Shown here in pieces: positions 27,707-36,856 of a stretch of DNA of 44,310 bases. Under the pieces are notes generated by a model. That model did no database searches, had not been told where the DNA came from, and saw nothing but the letters and a program-made list of their open reading frames with translations. This stretch comes from Rickettsiales bacterium (lineage in GTDB: Bacteria > Pseudomonadota > Alphaproteobacteria > Rickettsiales > UBA3002): positions 1-44,310 of the forward strand of contig JANQJY010000092.1 of NCBI GenBank assembly GCA_028281385.1, read 5' to 3'. A program made the translations under genes and the position numbers. Within the stretch, counting starts at the first letter, position 1, and the number at the start of each line of letters is the position of its first letter.

Positions 27707-29563
27707 ATGACGATTCTGTTACGATGTAGCGCGTTGCTGTGGCTGTTAGGTCTGGCGATGTGCCCAGGTGGCCTCCTGGCGCAGGAGGAATTGTCATTAC
27801 CCGGCATCATGCATGTGGATGCAGAATATTCCATTGATTTAACAAAAGAAGATGCTGAAAGTGGTGAGATTTCCTGTTTATTCGGAAAGCAGGAAATAGC
27901 TGCCAGAGTGATGGCGGATGAGGTGTTCTGTTCCGTCACACCGCATGAATCGGGAAGCACACTGTTGCGTGTTGTCCAGAATGGTGTAGTGCTGGGAGAG
28001 CAGATGGTACAGGTCTATTCTGGTTGGGCATCGCTGGTACCGGCATTACTGGCGATTGGCTGTGCGTTTCTGACCAGGCAGGTGTTTTTCTCGTTATTTC
28101 TGGGGATTTGGGCTGGCGCTTTTCTCATAGCTGGTGGAAACGTATATGCCATTGGCAATGGGCTGTTAAGCGTGATTGACACTTATCTGGTGCGTGCTCT
28201 GGTGCCGGAAGACGGGTCGATCGATCATATGGCGGTGGTGGTCTTTACGCTGGTCGTCGGCGGGATGATCGGTATCATTTCCGCCAATGGCGGTATGTAT
28301 GGGGTGGTCCGGCTGCTGACAAAGGTTGCCAGTAATCGCAAAAAAGGCCAGTTTGCAACCTATGGCATGGGATTTGTCATCTTTTTCGATGATTATGCCA
28401 ATACGTTGATTGTCGGTAAGACGTTGCAGCCGTTGATTGACCGGCTGCGTATCTCCCGCGAGAAGCTGGCGTTTATCGTCGATGCAACAGCGGCGCCATT
28501 GGCCTGTATTGCACTGGCGACAACCTGGATCGGGTTTCAGTTGTCGTTGATCAATGATACGTTGCCGACTATCTCCAGCCTGGATGTGACGGCGTATGAG
28601 CTGTTCCTGGGTGCGCTGCCCTATAGTTTTTATCCGATTCTGATGTTGTTGTTCATTGTCATTCTGATTATGAGCGGCAAGGATTTTGGCCCAATGGCGC
28701 GGGCGGAACAGTGGGCGGCGGATCATCATTTTTCCGACGAAGGCGCGTTGGAAAGCAGTGGTGGCAATCCATGGAATGCGATTATCCCTATTGTCGTACT
28801 GATCGTGGCAACGATTACCGGTTTATTTGCTACAGGTGAAGGAGAGTCGATCCGTGAAATTCTCGGCAATGCCGATCCGTTCAGGGCCATGCTGTGGTCA
28901 TCGTTGCTGAGTCTTCTGTCGGCAGTGATCATGACTTTGGTGACAAAAGCCATGCCGGTGGAACGGATTGTCGTGGCGATGGAAGATGGATTTAAACCGA
29001 TGCTGCTGGCGGTGATGATTCTTACGTTTGCCTGGGCGATTGCGGATGTGAATGGTGAATTGAAGACGGCCGATTATGTCGTGTCTTTACTGGGAGATTC
29101 GCTGAATCCGGCATTGCTGCCGACGCTGGTCTTCATCACTGCAGCGCTGACGGCTTTTACCACCGGCACCAGTTGGGGCGTCATGGCGATATTGGTTCCG
29201 CTGGTTCTGCCATTGGCATGGACCACGACCACTTCTTTTGCCATGCCGGAGGAACAGTCATTACTGATCCTGTATGCCACCCTGTCGAGTGTGATGGCCG
29301 GTGCAGTATGGGGTGATCATTGTTCACCAATTTCCGATACGACGATATTATCTTCCATCGCTTCCGGTTGCCCGCATATCGAACATGTGCGCACCCAGAT
29401 GCCCTATGCGGTTGCCGTGGCCATTGTGGCGATTGTGGCAGGGACATTGCCGGCCGGCTTTGGGCTGCATTGGGGGTTCAGCCTGATTATCGGCGTGGTG
29501 TTACTGGTGCTGATTGTGAAACGCTTCGGTACAACCCTTTTTCTGGACGGTAACAGGAACTAA
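27707..29563 (+). CDS. NhaC-type Na+/H+ antiporter family protein with extra N-terminal exported domain
   Basis: Signal-like N-terminus; transporter core VVGGMIGIISANGGMYGVVRLLTK, FFDDYANTLIVGKTLQPLIDRLRISREKLAFIVDATAAPLA, GDHCSPISDTTILSSIASGC. Confidence 0.88.
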   Translation: MTILLRCSALLWLLGLAMCPGGLLAQEELSLPGIMHVDAEYSIDLTKEDAESGEISCLFGKQEIAARVMADEVFCSVTPHESGSTLLRVVQNGVVLGEQMVQVYSGWASLVPALLAIGCAFLTRQVFFSLFLGIWAGAFLIAGGNVYAIGNGLLSVIDTYLVRALVPEDGSIDHMAVVVFTLVVGGMIGIISANGGMYGVVRLLTKVASNRKKGQFATYGMGFVIFFDDYANTLIVGKTLQPLIDRLRISREKLAFIVDATAAPLACIALATTWIGFQLSLINDTLPTISSLDVTAYELFLGALPYSFYPILMLLFIVILIMSGKDFGPMARAEQWAADHHFSDEGALESSGGNPWNAIIPIVVLIVATITGLFATGEGESIREILGNADPFRAMLWSSLLSLLSAVIMTLVTKAMPVERIVVAMEDGFKPMLLAVMILTFAWAIADVNGELKTADYVVSLLGDSLNPALLPTLVFITAALTAFTTGTSWGVMAILVPLVLPLAWTTTTSFAMPEEQSLLILYATLSSVMAGAVWGDHCSPISDTTILSSIASGCPHIEHVRTQMPYAVAVAIVAIVAGTLPAGFGLHWGFSLIIGVVLLVLIVKRFGTTLFLDGNRN

Positions 29564-29566
29564 GAG

Positions 29567-31429
29567 CTAGCAGGGGACGTTACGAATGGAATGTGCAATA
29601 TCGCGCAGTCCGAACCGGGTCAGCCCATGGGTGGTCTTTTCCCAGAAATGTGGACGACGGATCAATTGCCAGAGCGCCCTGAAACTGGCAGCGGAGTGCA
29701 GCAGCCAGTAAAACGGATAGGCGATCATGGTAGGTTTCATATCGTCCCATTGCCAGAGACGGTTTACGATCATCGCAAACCACAGATGGCTGATAAGACC
29801 GATGCCCAATATGGCGAACTGGGCGTAGATAAGCCAGCCCGGCAGGAAGCCGGGTGGTGTCAGACCAAATAGCCAAAGCAGGCAGATTATCCATAAAATG
29901 GGAGAGAGCAGGAAGATAAAGCAGGGTCCACCGATAAAAAGCTGAAACCCCCAGAAGCCAAGGCGACCACTATGTTTGGACAATTCATTCGGACGGCGCA
30001 TGTGAACGAGCCAGGTTTGCATATAGCCTTTTATCCAGCGGGAACGTTGTTTTAGCCATGCGAAAAAAGTCAGAGGAGATTCTTCCAGTGTCATGGAAGG
30101 CATCATGCGTGTATGATAGCCATGCATGGAAAGCCGCATTCCGAGATCGGCATCTTCTGTCACGTTATACGGGTCCCATTCACCAATCTCGCGCAGGACA
30201 TCCGTATAGACATGATTGCTTGTCCCTCCGAGTGGGATCGGAATGCCAAGCCGTTGCAGGCCGGGCAGCATCAAATCAAATAATGTGGCGTACTCGATGG
30301 AGAAACAACGGCTCAACAAATTTTCATTCTGGTTGTAATAGTTGAGCCGTGCTTGCAGGCATGCCACCTGTTTGGGTGTATGCCGGAAGATGTGCACGGC
30401 TTTGCGCAATTGCATTGGATCAGGCCGGTCTTCCGCATCGTAGATGGTAGTAAATTCGCCTCGGGCAAAGGTAAGTGCATAATTACAGGCTTTGGGTTTG
30501 GTTTGTGGCTGAGAATAAGGGACACGGATGATCTCAAAATAGGCTTCCGGTTCAGCGCGCTTGATGGCCTGAATGGTGCCCTCGTCGTCGGCTTCGACGA
30601 CGAGCTTCACATCCAGCTTATGTTTGGGATAATCCAGGGCGCGTATCGCTGACAGGATACGGGGAATGCTTTCTTCTTCCTCATGAAGCGGAACCAGGAT
30701 CGTATAAATCGGCAGGCTGTCATCCGGCACCATTTCACGCCAATAGTCAGGGTCGTCAGACGATACTTCACGTCCATCTGTCGCTGACAGCAGAAAAAAT
30801 TTGAACAGCATGGTCAGACAATAAAACAGGTTAACGGCAACCAGAAATACCAGAAAACTTGTATATGGATACCAGATGGCGCATGTGGCCAGCATGGCTG
30901 CAAACAAAATGAGATCACGTTTCTGCTTTGGCGATAATGTCTGACGGGCGGAAAATTCGGGTGATTGGGTCGCCAGTAATTCGCGGATATTCGTATCAAT
31001 ATGTGATGCGAAATGCTGTTCGGTCATCCAGCCAATATCGCGCGGGCTGGTGATGACATATTCTGTTTTTTCGCCGAAATGTTTGCTGGCCCATGTGCTG
31101 AGATCATCGGTCACATGCGTGCAGGCAATGACCATATGACCATCCACTTTACGCCAGGGCAGGGCGTTGAAACGGATGTAGTCAGACAATTGGTCTGCTG
31201 ACAGCAAGGATGCCTCGCACGGATGTTTCAGCAGATTGACAAAGGGACGATGTGATTGCTCAGCAAGCGCTTTATGAAGCTGCAGCGGGCTTAATTTACC
31301 GAGGGATGCCAGAATTTCTCCCAGCCTTCCGCCGCTTTTCTTTTGCTCTTTCATTGCGGAATCAATATCGTCTGGCGACAGTTGATAGTCGTCTTTAAGC
31401 AGCTGGCCGAGAGGTATGGTCGTATTCAT
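29567..31429 (-). CDS. GT2 glycosyltransferase with N-terminal MshEN/GspE-N-like domain (NfrB/XagB-like)
   Basis: N-term LGQLLKDDYQLSPDDIDSAMKEQKKSGGRLGEILASLGKLSPLQLHKALAEQ; GT2 core YTILVPLHEEEESIPRI, DAEDRPDP, TEDADLGMRL, KQRSRWIKGYMQTW. Confidence 0.85.
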   Translation of the reverse strand: MNTTIPLGQLLKDDYQLSPDDIDSAMKEQKKSGGRLGEILASLGKLSPLQLHKALAEQSHRPFVNLLKHPCEASLLSADQLSDYIRFNALPWRKVDGHMVIACTHVTDDLSTWASKHFGEKTEYVITSPRDIGWMTEQHFASHIDTNIRELLATQSPEFSARQTLSPKQKRDLILFAAMLATCAIWYPYTSFLVFLVAVNLFYCLTMLFKFFLLSATDGREVSSDDPDYWREMVPDDSLPIYTILVPLHEEEESIPRILSAIRALDYPKHKLDVKLVVEADDEGTIQAIKRAEPEAYFEIIRVPYSQPQTKPKACNYALTFARGEFTTIYDAEDRPDPMQLRKAVHIFRHTPKQVACLQARLNYYNQNENLLSRCFSIEYATLFDLMLPGLQRLGIPIPLGGTSNHVYTDVLREIGEWDPYNVTEDADLGMRLSMHGYHTRMMPSMTLEESPLTFFAWLKQRSRWIKGYMQTWLVHMRRPNELSKHSGRLGFWGFQLFIGGPCFIFLLSPILWIICLLWLFGLTPPGFLPGWLIYAQFAILGIGLISHLWFAMIVNRLWQWDDMKPTMIAYPFYWLLHSAASFRALWQLIRRPHFWEKTTHGLTRFGLRDIAHSIRNVPC

Positions 31430-31442
31430 GGCGCGCAATCTA

Positions 31443-32285
31443 TTAGAAAATAATACCGGTTGCAACGGTTATGCTTACCCCTTCTCCACTGTTTCTTCCA
31501 TCGATGTGACCGGCGATGCCGCCCTGGAAATACATATAGGGATCAATGTCATAGCGTCCCATCAGTTCGATTTTGGTTGAATCGAACTCATTTTCACCGG
31601 ACTCGCTGAAACTGGCGGCCGAGGGAAGATCAGTGCTTGCAACGAAATAGACAGCCGGAATCAACTGAATGCTCTCGGAGAGGGAGATACCCAGTTTGGC
31701 GTCGAACTTGTACTGGTCTTCCAATCCATTGAACCGCTTCTGGTAGCCGGCACGCAGGTCGATGTAATGGTGCTGGTCAAAGAGTGAAAAACCATATCCG
31801 CCCAGGAGTGACAGCTCCGCTCCAAACGCGTCATTGCCGCCACGTGGCAGATCGCGTTTGAAAAACAGGCTGGGCAGTTTAAGCAGCGGTTGCACGGATA
31901 ACACCAGTCCGCCATCGTGATACAGTCTCTGGCGCACAAACAGTTCGGTATCGGCCAAGCCGAAATTATCACTGGAATAGGTGGTGGTCGTAAGGGTTAG
32001 TCTGTCTGCGGACAGGAAGGAAAAGGACTGATCCTGCATGACATATTGCACGAACAGGTTGGCACCAGTGGTCAGGGTATCCGTCACACCATATTCGATA
32101 TAGGGATTCAGTTCGTATTTCGTATAGGGCTGCTGCGATTGCCGGTCACCGTTCAGATCAAAATAGGCATCGCTATAATATAGATTGGCGCTGGTGATCA
32201 TCGACCATTGATGCTCCGGAATGGTCCATGCACCGGCATGGGCAACGGCGGGTATGAATAGCAGGAGAACGAAGAGGCAGCGCAT
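31443..32285 (-). CDS. Predicted outer-membrane beta-barrel protein
   Basis: Signal peptide MRCLFVLLLFIPAVAHAG; alternating-strand composition ending ...GVSITVATGIIF. Confidence 0.7.
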   Translation of the reverse strand: MRCLFVLLLFIPAVAHAGAWTIPEHQWSMITSANLYYSDAYFDLNGDRQSQQPYTKYELNPYIEYGVTDTLTTGANLFVQYVMQDQSFSFLSADRLTLTTTTYSSDNFGLADTELFVRQRLYHDGGLVLSVQPLLKLPSLFFKRDLPRGGNDAFGAELSLLGGYGFSLFDQHHYIDLRAGYQKRFNGLEDQYKFDAKLGISLSESIQLIPAVYFVASTDLPSAASFSESGENEFDSTKIELMGRYDIDPYMYFQGGIAGHIDGRNSGEGVSITVATGIIF

Positions 32286-32304
32286 TGCTCTCCCCTGACG
32301 TCAT

Positions 32305-32796
32305 TTAGTGAACGATACGGTTGATATCTTTGAGGGCCAGTTCGATCAGCGCTTCATCATCGTTGCTGTCCAGGTGATCAACAATGATCACGCGTGCGGC
32401 ATTCACGGCAATATCGACGATATTATCCTGTACTTCCTGCAAAGCACGGTTTTCGGTGCGTTCAATATTCTGCTTTGCCTGTTCGATGCGGCGGTCCAGC
32501 GCTTTTTTAAGTTCGGCTTCTGCCTGCACCGTCATGGCCTCGGCTTCCTGTTTGGCTTTGGCCAGCAGCTCTTCGGCCTCTTTGGAAATGGCCTTTTGTT
32601 TTTTCTGATAGGCGGACAGGACTGTCTGTGCCTCTTCGCGCAGCCGTACCGCTTCGTCCAGCTCTTCCTTGATACGGGCAGACCGGTTATCCAGCGCCTT
32701 GACAATTGGCGGTACTGCATAACGGGCGAATAAGATGACGAAAATACCGAATGAAACGGCGACCCAGAAGGTGGGATCATGCAATAACATGTTCAT
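32305..32796 (-). CDS. atpF: F0F1 ATP synthase subunit b
   Basis: FWVAVSFGIFVILFARYAVPPIVKALDNRSARIKEELDEAVRLREEA. Confidence 0.93.
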   Translation of the reverse strand: MNMLLHDPTFWVAVSFGIFVILFARYAVPPIVKALDNRSARIKEELDEAVRLREEAQTVLSAYQKKQKAISKEAEELLAKAKQEAEAMTVQAEAELKKALDRRIEQAKQNIERTENRALQEVQDNIVDIAVNAARVIIVDHLDSNDDEALIELALKDINRIVH

Positions 32797-32805
32797 AAAA
32801 TGTTC

Positions 32806-33387
32806 CTATCCTTTTAAAAATGGCTCAACCGCTTTTTCGACCTTTGCGGGAGCCGGTTTGTAATGCACCAGCTGTTCGACAATCATTGCCGTTAATTCCG
32901 CTACTACCGGTTTCAGCGATTCCTGTGCCTGGGCACGTTGTTCGGCAATGGCAGTTTCGGACTCATCTAATTGCCTGGTCAGTTTTTTATCCAGCTTGGC
33001 ATGACCGTCGGTGATAATGGTATCAATCGCCTTTTGTGCTTCGTCAATGGCAGAGGTGGCACGTTCCTTTGCCTCCATCAGCGTTTTTTCATAGTCGCTT
33101 TTTGCCTTCTCGGCTTCATCCTTCAGCTTTTCCGATTGTGCCAGATCATGTGCGATCTGGCTATGGCGCTTTTCCAGCACATCATGGATACGTGGTGCGA
33201 TCCATCGTGACATCAGCAGATAGAAGGTGGAAAAAATGACCACCAGCCAGAACAGCTGGGATGCAAAACTGGACGGATCCAGTTGCGGCATGCCGACGGA
33301 GGCTTGTGCATGCTCCTGAGCAAGCAGCTGTACCTCCGTATGCAACGGTGCCGTTCCCATATCGTTTTGCAGGGATGTCTCCATCAT
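32806..33387 (-). CDS. atpF': F0F1 ATP synthase subunit b'
   Basis: FASQLFWLVVIFSTFYLLMSRWIAPRIHDVLEKRHSQIAHDL; adjacent to atpF and atpE. Confidence 0.93.
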   Translation of the reverse strand: MMETSLQNDMGTAPLHTEVQLLAQEHAQASVGMPQLDPSSFASQLFWLVVIFSTFYLLMSRWIAPRIHDVLEKRHSQIAHDLAQSEKLKDEAEKAKSDYEKTLMEAKERATSAIDEAQKAIDTIITDGHAKLDKKLTRQLDESETAIAEQRAQAQESLKPVVAELTAMIVEQLVHYKPAPAKVEKAVEPFLKG

Positions 33388-33405
33388 TGGACGAATGACA
33401 GAAGA

Positions 33406-33633
33406 TTAAACGGCAAAGATCAACAGCAGTGCGATAACCAGTGCGAACAGACCCATCGCTTCTGACAGACCAGCACCGACATAGATATATTTTGCCAGTT
33501 TGCCCTCAGCCGCAGGGTTGCGTGCCAGACCGTTCAACATGGCAGCGAAGATGTGACCTACCCCGATGGCGGCACCCAGCATGCCAAGGCCCATTAATCC
33601 CGCTCCGACAAATTTCAGCGCTTCATATTCCAT
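33406..33633 (-). CDS. atpE: F0F1 ATP synthase subunit c
   Basis: GAGLMGLGMLGAAIGVGHIFAAMLNGLARNPAAEGKLAKYIYVGAGLSEAMGLFALVIALLLIF. Confidence 0.97.
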   Translation of the reverse strand: MEYEALKFVGAGLMGLGMLGAAIGVGHIFAAMLNGLARNPAAEGKLAKYIYVGAGLSEAMGLFALVIALLLIFAV

Positions 33634-33707
33634 AGTATGATCCTTTCTTGAAAGTCATGTGTGTAAACTGGTTGTAACTCATAGCGTGATTCGGCCAAAA
33701 ATCAACC

Positions 33708-34451
33708 CTAATGAAGATGCAGGGCGTCATTTAAATAAACGCATGTTAATATGGTGAAAATATAGGCCTGCAGGACGGCGACGAATACCTCGAATCCGCT
33801 GAGGACGACCAGCAGTGATAATGGGGCCCAGCCGCCGAGTGCGCCCAGCGCGATGACAAAGCCGGCAATCACTTTCAGCATGGTGTGGCCGGCCATCATA
33901 TTGGCGGTCAGACGGACCGACAGGCTGACCGGGCGGGCGAGATAGGAGAATAGCTCGATCAGATACATCATCGGTGCCATCCACCAGGGGGTGCCGGCAG
34001 GCAGGAAAAAGCCGAGAAATTTAAAGATGCCGTGGCGGAAAATGGCGATCAGCGTGACGCCGACAAAAATAAAGATCGCCAGCGCGAAGGTAACGATAAT
34101 ATGGCTGGTCACGGTGAAGGAATAGGGCAGCATGCCGAACAGGTTGCAAAACAGGATGAACATGAACAGGCTGAAAATGAAAGGAAAATAAGGCCGTCCG
34201 TCATTGCCGGTATTGTCGCGCACAGTGTTGGAGACGAATTGATAGGTCAACTCGACCATTGACTGCCAGCGGTCCGGCACCAGGCAACGACCGCGCACAC
34301 CCAATACTAGAAACATGACGGCACCCAGCGATGCCAGCGCCATGAACAGAGACGCATTGGTAAAATCGATGTTATGTCCGGCCAGCAATGGCATGGGAAC
34401 GAGCGTGTGCACTTCAAACTGGGCGAGGGGGCTGTGATTATCTCCGGCCAT
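33708..34451 (-). CDS. atpB: F0F1 ATP synthase subunit a (track start 34538 lies inside a repeat; true start 34451)
   Basis: MAGDNHSPLAQFEVHTLVPM..., FCNLFGMLPYSFTVTSHI, FLLPAGTPW-like FFLPAGTPWWMAPMMYLIELFSYLARPVSLSVRLTANMMAGH. Confidence 0.95.
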   Translation of the reverse strand: MAGDNHSPLAQFEVHTLVPMPLLAGHNIDFTNASLFMALASLGAVMFLVLGVRGRCLVPDRWQSMVELTYQFVSNTVRDNTGNDGRPYFPFIFSLFMFILFCNLFGMLPYSFTVTSHIIVTFALAIFIFVGVTLIAIFRHGIFKFLGFFLPAGTPWWMAPMMYLIELFSYLARPVSLSVRLTANMMAGHTMLKVIAGFVIALGALGGWAPLSLLVVLSGFEVFVAVLQAYIFTILTCVYLNDALHLH

Positions 34452-34472
34452 CAGATATTCCTTTATTCTTAT

Positions 34473-34566
34473 TTCGTCATCCTGAGCGACCCCGGATGAA
34501 AGTCCGGGGGAGTCGAAGGATCTCAAGAGATTCTTCACAAACCTTCGGTTTGTTCAGAATGACGAA
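34473..34566. repeat. REP-like multi-hairpin palindromic element between atpI and atpB
   Basis: Termini TTCGTCATCCTGA/TCAGAATGACGAA; inner hairpins CCCCGGA-TGAAAG-TCCGGGG and ACAAACC-TTC-GGTTTGT. Confidence 0.8.
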
Positions 34567-34570
34567 AAAA

Positions 34571-34897
34571 TTATTCTTTCTCATTCTCGCTGACGGTTTC
34601 CTGCTCGGCGCGTCTGGCAGTCTCCATCAACAGTCGTATGCCTGCTCCCAGCCCCAGACACATGCCGATCAGCATGAAAATGGGCAGGGTGTCAAGCCAG
34701 CGATCGAGCAGATAACCCGCTACTGTTCCCACTGCAAAGCCGGAGACGAAATCAATCCCGGCGCGCAGGGCGAGCGAGGTGGTTTTTGAATGAGACGACA
34801 CCGCCTGCTGTGCGGAGGTATCTCCCTTTTTCTGCTTCAGCCTGTCGATGTTCTGACTCAACGCCTCAAGCGAAGGAAGCTCGTCTTTGTCATTCAT
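34571..34897 (-). CDS. atpI: ATP synthase protein I
   Basis: LALRAGIDFVSGFAVGTVAGYLLDRWLDTLPIFMLIGMCLGLGAGIRLLMETARR upstream of atpB. Confidence 0.88.
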   Translation of the reverse strand: MNDKDELPSLEALSQNIDRLKQKKGDTSAQQAVSSHSKTTSLALRAGIDFVSGFAVGTVAGYLLDRWLDTLPIFMLIGMCLGLGAGIRLLMETARRAEQETVSENEKE

Positions 34898-34978
34898 ATT
34901 TACTCGATCACCTGGGCGGAATCTATGGAGTTGGCAGGGGTGTGTCAAGCGGGAAAGAAACGGTTTGCATAACCGGCG

Positions 34979-35704
34979 TTACTGATTCGCCAGTATCGGT
35001 TCAATCAGTTTTTTGAAATCGTCGAAAAGGATGCCTTTCTGCAGTGGCGTACCGTTGATAAAGAAGGCCGGTGTGCCTTTGATTTCAAAGGCGTCGGACA
35101 GGGTTTTGCGTTCGAGCAACAGCTGTTCTTCCCTGTCCTTATCGGCTATGCAGGCATCAAATGCTTCGGCGCTGACACCGCCGACCATGGCGAGTTTTTT
35201 CAGTTGCTCCTGAAAATCCGAGGCGAAGGCCCATTTGTCCTGTGTGTCGTAGAGCACTTTGACGAAGGTATAAAACCGGTCCTTCCCGACACAGCGGGTA
35301 AGCATGCTGGCACGCAATGCCGGTGCGTTGAGGGGGAAGAAACGGGTGATATGTCTTACTTTTCCTGCGTCGATATAGCTTTCCTTCAATGCAGGGAACG
35401 TATCCTTGTGAAATGTAGCGCAGTGCGGGCAGGACAGAGAGGAATATTCGACGATCGTGACCGGCGCATTTTCATCACCATAGATGACATCATAGTCCTG
35501 AAGGCTTAGCACCTCATTCAAATCTGCCGCAGGCATGGCATTGGTGTCAGCTGAGGTGGCAGCACCCGCTTCCGGCGTGTCCGTACCGGCTTTAGCCATC
35601 TCCTCTTCGGCGGTGCTGCTGCCGAGATAAAAGGAGGCGGCGGCCAGTCCGGCCAGAAGAAGGATAAAGACAATAAACCCTGGTGATTTGACCCGTGATG
35701 ACAT
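34979..35704 (-). CDS. DsbA-family thiol:disulfide oxidoreductase
   Basis: N-terminal TM; VTIVEYSSLSCPHCATFHKDTFPALKESYIDAGKVRHITRFFPLN; GTPAFFINGTPLQKG. Confidence 0.9.
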   Translation of the reverse strand: MSSRVKSPGFIVFILLLAGLAAASFYLGSSTAEEEMAKAGTDTPEAGAATSADTNAMPAADLNEVLSLQDYDVIYGDENAPVTIVEYSSLSCPHCATFHKDTFPALKESYIDAGKVRHITRFFPLNAPALRASMLTRCVGKDRFYTFVKVLYDTQDKWAFASDFQEQLKKLAMVGGVSAEAFDACIADKDREEQLLLERKTLSDAFEIKGTPAFFINGTPLQKGILFDDFKKLIEPILANQ

Positions 35705-35762
35705 GGTGACCTCTCGTTGGTTTCTGTCTTAATATATGGCAAATTTTTTGGAAATTGCAACG

Positions 35763-36242
35763 CTACCGTGTTGATAATCGCAGGGCGAGCTTTTCCAGGG
35801 CGGCTTTGATCTCTGCATCATTGATCTGTTCGAGCGGTGCCGATAGCAATGGGTTGAGCGCGACAGGATCCTTCGGTTTTTCCGGCGTGGGGGAAGGAGG
35901 AATAAGATCCATATGTGTTTGCCGGATGGCGATTTTCTCCACCGCGCGATAGCCGAAATAGCGGGCGATCTGTTCGAGGATCAGCGGGCTGTGATACTGT
36001 ATTTCCATGGCCCAGCTGCTGTCGCAGGCGATATGCAGTGTAGCGCCGTGCTCACCGGAGCGACTGTAGGCAATGCGCTCGGGTACGGCATAGCCTGCCA
36101 GTTCGCGCCCGACAATCTCCGGCCAGGCGGTGATGATTTTACCCTCGTTGAATCCGCGTCTGCTCAGGCTTTTCTTATTTGCCTTGCTGACAAGCTGGGC
36201 CAGCGTGCGCGGGGTGGCGGCGCTCTTGTAGCGTATGGCCAT
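35763..36242 (-). CDS. DUF721 (DciA-like) protein
   Basis: LSRRGFNEGKIITAWPEIVGRELAGYAVPERIAY...LHIACDSSWAMEIQYHSPLILEQIARYFG. Confidence 0.82.
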   Translation of the reverse strand: MAIRYKSAATPRTLAQLVSKANKKSLSRRGFNEGKIITAWPEIVGRELAGYAVPERIAYSRSGEHGATLHIACDSSWAMEIQYHSPLILEQIARYFGYRAVEKIAIRQTHMDLIPPSPTPEKPKDPVALNPLLSAPLEQINDAEIKAALEKLALRLSTR

Positions 36243-36856
36243 CAGGCGGCTTCCTCTGCTAATAATTTGCGGATAGGCGCGAAGCTGCGGCGGTGATGCT
36301 CGGTCACGCCATGGGTTGCCAGCGCTTCCTGATGTTCTTTGGTGCCGTAACCGGCATTGCGTTCCCAGCCATAGGCGGGGTGCGTCCCGGCCAGCCGTTC
36401 CATGATACGGTCGCGGGTGACTTTGGCGATAACCGATGCCGCGGCGATCGACAGGCTTTTGCTGTCGCCTTTAATCACGGAGATGGTCTGACAGGCAAGC
36501 GCCGGCGGTTGGTTGCCGTCGATCAGGGCGACATCGACTGTTTGTGCAAGATCGGCAATCGCACGCTGCATGGCGCATTGGGTCGCGGCGAGGATGTTCA
36601 TGGCGTCAATTTCAGTCGTACTGGCTTCGCCGATACCTATGACGGCATGTTGCATGATATGGGGAAATAAGGCGTCGCGTTGTACGCGCGACAGCTTTTT
36701 AGAGTCATCCAACATGTCCGGTACGGCTTCCCGCTCCGGCCAGATGACGGCGGCGGCCACCACCGGTCCGGCCCAGGGGCCGCGTCCGGCTTCATCCACG
36801 CCGCAGATAATGCCGTTATGCTGTGTTTCGATGGAAAAGTCCGGTGTATTCGTCAT
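36242..36856 (-). CDS. rnhB: Ribonuclease HII
   Basis: GIICGVDEAGRGPWAGPVVAAAVI, VIKGDSKSLSIAAASVIAKVTRDRIM, YGWERNAGYGTKEHQEAL. Confidence 0.95.
   Translation of the reverse strand: MTNTPDFSIETQHNGIICGVDEAGRGPWAGPVVAAAVIWPEREAVPDMLDDSKKLSRVQRDALFPHIMQHAVIGIGEASTTEIDAMNILAATQCAMQRAIADLAQTVDVALIDGNQPPALACQTISVIKGDSKSLSIAAASVIAKVTRDRIMERLAGTHPAYGWERNAGYGTKEHQEALATHGVTEHHRRSFAPIRKLLAEEAA

Noticed and set aside
34452-34538. N-terminal extension of atpB in the track
   Set aside because: MKNLLRSFDSPGLSS... is translation of the palindromic repeat; the canonical subunit a start is at 34451.
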